This document shows, piece by piece, positions 59,335 to 64,000 of a stretch of 64,000 nucleotides of DNA. The notes beneath the pieces were generated by a model. The model saw only the letters and a program-made list of their open reading frames with translations, was not told the DNA's origin and ran no database searches. The DNA lies in the NCBI RefSeq assembly GCF_000003815.2, contig NC_049995.1, forward strand, positions 3,840,330 to 3,904,329, read 5' to 3'. How positions within the stretch are numbered: position 1 is the stretch's first letter; each line of letters starts with the position of its first letter. This DNA comes from Branchiostoma floridae. Its lineage: Eukaryota; Chordata; Leptocardii; Amphioxiformes; Branchiostomatidae. The position numbers and the translations under genes are program-made.

Positions 59335-61185
59335 AATTTTTTTTTACATGATTATAACTTTCTTTCCTGCAAAAGAGATTCCTTACGTTTGGTACTACGT
59401 ATGGGTGAGTATCGGTACAAAACAGTTAGGTATAGTTACGTTTCAGGTCCTGGGGATCAGGTCGAGGTCCGGTCCTGAACCTGGAACAATTTGTCTGTGG
59501 AAAGTCGTAAATGAGCGATATTCAAAACGTCCATTTCGCTACAACGTAATCTGTTTTATTGTAGAGTATACGACTCCCACTGGCGTATTAGAATCCTATA
59601 TTTATTGTAAACAATGCCAGGTTTGACTACAGAAACTTGGTAGAAATAACTATAAACCCTACTTCACTCTCGTTATTTCCTTCGACTGGAAATCCCCAAA
59701 ACCTGTGAGCACCTGCCTTTGTAATCTTTTCAAATCGGTCTAAGATCCGGCACTGGTTTTTTTCAGGCCCGTTTTTTGGACCGGTACGCGGTACAACACA
59801 AAAAAAACGGTTTTGTTTTCTCACCCCTAGTACTACGTGATAAGAAAGTGTTCAAAACTCAATTGGGCAGATCCTCAAAACGATGACAATGATGTGACAA
59901 ATTGTGCAGGCTGACCCGTGACAGTGAAGAAGCCGTTTTTCACGCGGCTTTATACACACGTGGCCTTTCCAAATGCAAATTCACATCTGTTCCCTAAACA
60001 TTTATGTCACTGACATTTTCTGCATCGCTACTTTCGGTTGCTTCTGACATTTTCCAAGAAGACAGATTCTGATAGAAACCCTCATCTTTGGAGTTGTTTA
60101 AGAATATAGCTAGCTCAACTATCCAAATTATATTTTCTAAGCCTATAATTGAAATAATATCCACAGTACTTCATTTGTATACTAGTATACAAATGAAGAT
60201 ATTAACCTTCGTTACTGGCTTATATTTTAAGGGGGCGCTGCTTCACGATTTTCAACGTTGGCTATGTTCTCTTATGCCGGGAAAGGGAGTTTGCCGAAAA
60301 AGGGAGTTTGCTGTGAAGGGGAGTTTTCGAGACGAAGGGAGTTTGCCGTCTAGGAAGACATATTGTACCAGCATTGTCTGACGTAAAGACTGCAAACTTA
60401 ATGAAATAGTTACTACTGTGCTGCCACGAACTGCGATTTCCACAAATCAGTTGATTACGTCCCAACATTGACTTAAATCTACACCATGTATACGTTAATG
60501 AAGGTTCCACATCCACCTAAACAATATCTAAATGCAATTAAATTTCCACAACTTGATAAGATACCCCGACTACTTCTAGGCGTTTCGAGTGACATCCATC
60601 ACTATACTTCAGTATCACCAAAATGATCGTTTCCTGTTTCATCCCGTTATATGCACTAGTATTGGCTCGATGTTCCAGTTTATTCTAGTGACGTTGATAA
60701 AGAGAGATTGATGTCGACATGTCAAAAGTTCGAAAGTAATTTCCGAGTCTTATACACCTGTAGAGATTGAATTGTCTTTAGAAGTTTAGATGCTCTTAAA
60801 TACGTATAGACAAATGTGCTAAAGATGCCAGTATGGTATTAATCCACACTACTCACCATTGTCAACTTCATCAACAATCGAAACCTACAGTTTCCTTTTC
60901 GCCAAATAGGCTATAACTATAGAGTTCTTCAATTGATTTCCCAAGACACCTATTACAAGACTCAGTCTAGAAACTGTTTCGTGAATGACCCATTCCCAGT
61001 GGTGCCTATTGTGAACGACCGGAGGTTATCCTACTTTAATCAGATATCACTTTGTTTTATGTTTGAATCAATCCGCACTTGACCTTCTCGGTGCCTCATT
61101 GGGAAAGCGGAGACAAATATTATTGGACTTACTCATCTGTCTTTTCGATAACATAAGGCAATAACAATCAGTTATCGTCCTTAGA
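59335..61185. other. Non-coding sequence
   Basis: Contains a 30-bp palindrome (60169-60198) and a short imperfect repeat of 'gaagggagtttgccg' at 60285-60352. No gene is supported. Confidence 0.4.
60169..60198. repeat. Perfect 30-bp palindrome
   Basis: CTTCATTTGTATACT followed directly by its exact reverse complement, with no loop. Centre is CTAG. Confidence 0.9.
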
Positions 61186-61189
61186 AGAT

Positions 61190-61575
61190 TTTGAGAAAAA
61201 CGCCCCTGCAGTTCCAGAGCAACCTGCTAGGGGATCCAAACAAACACCACGTATTCCTTACGTCACAAGCTATCTGCCACCAAAAAATCGAGACCATAGC
61301 ACATCCAGGTCAAAAGATTTAAAAAAATGAAATTTCTGCTGCAGTATCAAGGCCACATAACAGTGGGCCCAAAATTGACAATTGACCTTGACCTTCGTCT
61401 TCCCAACACCTGCCCACATACCACATGTCATGACAATCCATCCAGAGGTTCTTGAGTTATGCTGACCATGTACCACAAATATCCGGAAACACAAACACAC
61501 ACACACACACAAAGATACACAGACGCACCCAAAGCTATATGATATATCTCCATTTTTCACGGAGATAACCAAAGC
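61190..61575 (+). repeat. Dispersed repeat family D, copy 2
   Basis: Reverse-oriented relative of 23270-23500 ('ccctgcagttccagagcaac', 'ttgaccttgaccttcgtctt'). It continues with 'gacaatccatccagaggttc', 'ttgagttatgct', an (AC)n run at about 61494-61511 and 'cacggagataac'. Shares its gagttat-plus-CA tail with family C. Confidence 0.6.
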
Positions 61576-61639
61576 AAGAGATGCCAATATAATATGTCAA
61601 ACGCACGGTTGATTGACTGGAACGATACGCTGCGGCAAT

Positions 61640-61935
61640 TGCTTTCAGTGCCAACGAACGAGTTATAGCCTTTGTTACTGTGTAACAATACACTGCAGTG
61701 TTATAGACGTATATCTTGATCGATGTCTTGGTGCCGTATAGTTTCAGTGTTCTACTTCCAGATGGTTTGAAAGAAGTCCTCTCATTGTAGCCTTAATTAC
61801 TTGCTTTAACAGGCGATTCGGGAACAGTAACAGTGCGCTGCAGTGTTATAGAGTTATACCTTGATCGAAGTCTTGGTGCCGAAGTCTCAGCCGCAAGTTT
61901 TGCTTCAAAGTGGTTTGGCAAAAGTCTTCTCATGG
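61640..61935. repeat. Two-copy tandem duplication of about 155 bp
   Basis: 'cactgcagtgttatagacgt' to 'agtcctctcat' (61690-61790) repeats at 61841-61935 as 'gcgctgcagtgttatagagt' to 'agtcttctcat'. Confidence 0.85.
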
Positions 61936-61959
61936 AAAAGTCAGATCTCAGTAGCCTGT

Positions 61960-62250
61960 TTTCTCTTCTTCTTCTTTGTGTTTAGGTGGCCACCATCATC
62001 TTGTTAATGTTTTTGCCACACTTGAAGGTTGTCTGTTGTAGTTTCAGGTAATGGTAGGTCTTAAAATTGTGAGTCTACTGTAAGTGTTAGCGTAGATATG
62101 CCAACTCATCCCTGAATGATTCCAAGGAAGGGGTAGTCACCATCTCTGTAGGAAGCAGGATCCACTCAGATACAGTTCGTAGAAAAGGGACATTTGTCCG
62201 CACTGTTTTATGCCTAGAGGAATATTGTAGAACAAGGGGTGAGACTGTCT
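61960..62250 (-). mobile_element. 5'-truncated LINE 3' end of a second type
   Basis: On the minus strand 62087-62240 reads VLQYSSRHKTVRTNVPFLRT (split here only for length) then VSEWILLPTEMVTTPSLESF and RDELAYLR, ending in TAA at 62087. This is again the carboxyl end of a Jockey/CR1/L2-type reverse transcriptase. Just upstream the frame is shifted or stopped, so it is dead. The 3' untranslated part runs to an AGAAGAAGAAG-type tail at about 61965-61985. It differs in sequence and tail from the element at 44.8 kb. Confidence 0.75.
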
Positions 62251-62935
62251 TGTCTAACGTTTGGGTCGGCTACAATGTACGTGTGGGTAACTTCTTACAG
62301 TTGATGGTGACCATTTCATTATGACATTTCATGAACTTGTAGGGAGTAGTGAGTCTTCCCGTTCTTGAGAAGTTATCAGCAAATGACGTTGTGACCCAAG
62401 GGCGGAATAGATTTGTTGGTGGCTCCCAATTAGCGCTGCCTCATCCCCAACTGAGAACACGGTTATGGTTTCCTGATGGGTCTATTGGCTGTACAGGTTC
62501 ATTATTCAACACAGACAGGCTCCTGGCCATAGACGCCTATTCTTCATCAGGGATGAGGCCGCACTGGGTTAATCTTATGGATGTAATCCGCGCGCGCATT
62601 GATTTTCGCCTGTTCTCAAAACAAAACTTTGGCAACATGTTACACAATAGCATCCCTAGCTAGTCAATCAGAATATCATGTTTGTCAGAGGATTTGCGCT
62701 CCAGGGTAAGGGGGCACATGGTCAGGGCATGGGGCGCAGCGCCCTTGTTCATTCTTTAATCAAGAATAGCAATATAAATATGATTGAACTGGCGACGACT
62801 GTCTCTTACAGTCTTACTTTATGTGAACATAAGACAAATTAACCAAGCCTAGGAAAGAATGCTCTGGGTGTGTATTCCTGTGGTTTAGCAGCATTGTTTG
62901 CTCGATTTTTTCTTTTTTCCACCCATGCGCATTAG

Positions 62936-63281
62936 TTTTGGGGTCTCCAGAGGATGCTATTCATAAAATTAAGTCGGTGTGGCCTAAGCTAGTTGAAAAT
63001 GAGTTCCACAGAGCGTATACCACTCAAATAGCTCATCCTCTGGTTTCTACCTTTTACCTTCAACTGCTCAGCTCATGTTTTACAGAAGAGTGTTTAACTA
63101 ATGGGAGTTTACCACAAGGGGATGGGGGAAGTAGATTACTTCCTGGAAAGCCCGAAGCTCTGTTGTATGAATCAGACGTACAGTCGAAACTCAGACCAAT
63201 ACTCCTGTCTACATCTTGGCACATGGCCACCGATGTTAGCGATAGGAAACTCAGTGTCCGGAAAATAGTTTCATCAGGTTG
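62936..63281 (+). CDS. Possible internal exon of an unknown gene
   Basis: A strong acceptor (pyrimidine run 'gattttttcttttttccacc', then 'catgcgcattag') precedes 62936, and a donor-like CATCAG|GTTGGT follows 63281. Between them a frame of about 115 codons stays open, with a protein-like composition (GSPEDAIHKIKSVWPKLVEN, AHPLVSTFYLQLLSSCFTEE, SDVQSKLRPILLSTSW). I recognise no domain. The frame at 62349-62663 upstream could be a neighbouring exon or repeat sequence. No second exon could be linked within the window. Confidence 0.3.
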
Positions 63282-63290
63282 GTAGATCAA

Positions 63291-63436
63291 TTGAACAAAG
63301 TCTTCTTCGTTACACAACCTTCTTTTAATCCTTCAGTAAACGTTTTGACGACCATCTGTGCAAAAAAAAAGAAGAATGACGGTTGTGTAACGAAGAATGA
63401 AGAGTGTGTAACGAAGACGACTTTGTTCAAAGGAAT
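63291..63436. mobile_element. Small foldback element with 'cgttacacaacc' arms
   Basis: The left arm 'ttgaacaaagtcttcttcgt' plus 'tacacaacc' pairs with 'ggttgtgtaacgaaga' and again with 'gtgtaacgaagacgactttg' at the right, where the arm is partly duplicated. A (GAA)-rich centre lies between. It starts ten bases after the possible exon donor, so it may mark intron sequence. Confidence 0.6.
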
Positions 63437-63439
63437 AGT

Positions 63440-64000
63440 GAAGCGATGAGCGAGATTTGGAATGATAAAACAATCATTTTTTTTACTGATTTCATCAATG
63501 ATAAGAATGAATTTTTCAATATGAGTCATAGATTTTATTAGTCGTAGATTTGAAGAAAGAAATCATTCTCACAGTGTGTTAAAAAATGGAATTACCATCG
63601 CTACTGTGTAACGTACAACCTAATAGATAAGAAAATGTACTCGGTCTCCTGCTTTATGCAACGTAGTTCCCTAAAAGAGATCCTAATCTAATGTTACAAT
63701 CTATGTATACTGGCTGCCTAGAGACCACTACGAACAGGATATCAGTATTCGACTGTTCCCATACACATACATTTGTACTTTTAGATGGATATACGTGCTC
63801 GCTTCCATACTTAAAGCCGGCTTTCTCAAATTTGGCAAAGCAACAAGGTTCATTCCTTTCTTTATGCTGAGTGCGCAACTGCTGTTGAGGTCTATACCAC
63901 TATAGAGCCAAGGTTTAAGAGCTAGTACTTTGCTGATCCGCGATAGTAGACTTCTGTGCCTTTGAAATGCAAATCATTGGAGCCAGAATACGTGTAGAAA
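63440..64000. other. Non-coding sequence to window end
   Basis: No exon or repeat copy recognised. Confidence 0.4.

Noticed and set aside
1-64000. CRISPR array, prokaryotic operons or phage genes
   Set aside because: The regular arrays have no unique spacers between conserved repeats. The only coding evidence is spliced and eukaryotic.

Overview
The window looks like chordate-invertebrate nuclear DNA, most likely amphioxus (Branchiostoma). It is AT-rich, mostly non-coding and crowded with short tandem duplications, miniature inverted-repeat elements and fragments of non-LTR retrotransposons. The retrotransposon tail motif built on 'tatctatatagccggtataaccg' is one I associate with amphioxus. 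The species call is inference; the eukaryotic character is directly visible in the three-exon gene with splice sites.

Only one gene can be recognised with confidence. It is a plus-strand gene at 40.1-43.2 kb (3' end perhaps near 44.19 kb) for a multi-pass membrane O-acetyltransferase of the Cas1p / RWA / CASD1 family. Three exons join in frame: up to 40955, then 41485-41612, then 42196-43151. Intron 1 has a GC-AG boundary and intron 2 a normal GT-AG boundary. Read from the ATG at 40261 the product is 592 aa. It carries the membrane acyltransferase half of the family. Its conserved motifs look more like plant RWA and fungal Cas1p than human CASD1. The lumenal SGNH part expected in CASD1 is not visible in the window, and the 5' boundary of the first exon is uncertain.

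Layout. 0-5 kb: a 925-bp foldback element, a TA-flanked MITE and a three-copy tandem repeat. 5-9.5 kb: dispersed repeats and a tRNA-like relic. 9.5-12 kb: a long degenerate tandem array. 12.1-14.1 kb: an array made from a LINE 3' tail, interrupted by a TGT...ACA element flanked by CCGG that contains a 100-N assembly gap. 14.8-17.8 kb: four separate local tandem duplications. 20.9-25.5 kb: a duplication, a hairpin MITE with an 8-bp target duplication, and dispersed repeats. 27.3-29.6 kb and 31-33.1 kb: nested duplications. 34.4 kb: a foldback element. 37.1-37.8 kb: a small duplication and a CpG-rich stretch with a possible minus-strand first exon. 38.3-39.9 kb: a 54-bp minisatellite of about 28 copies just upstream of the acetyltransferase exons. 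44.5-45.1 kb: a tRNA-derived SINE next to a LINE 3' end. 48-63.4 kb: further MITEs, hairpins and arrays with 23-, 147-, 215- and 505-bp periods, a second type of LINE 3' end, and two weak exon candidates.

There is no operon-like cooperation to describe. The biology here is one Golgi-type polysaccharide or glycan O-acetylation gene set in a rapidly rearranging repeat landscape. The most notable points are the plant/fungal-like character of that gene, its GC-AG intron, the Ginger-like insertion inside a LINE-tail array, and the number of independent young duplications.
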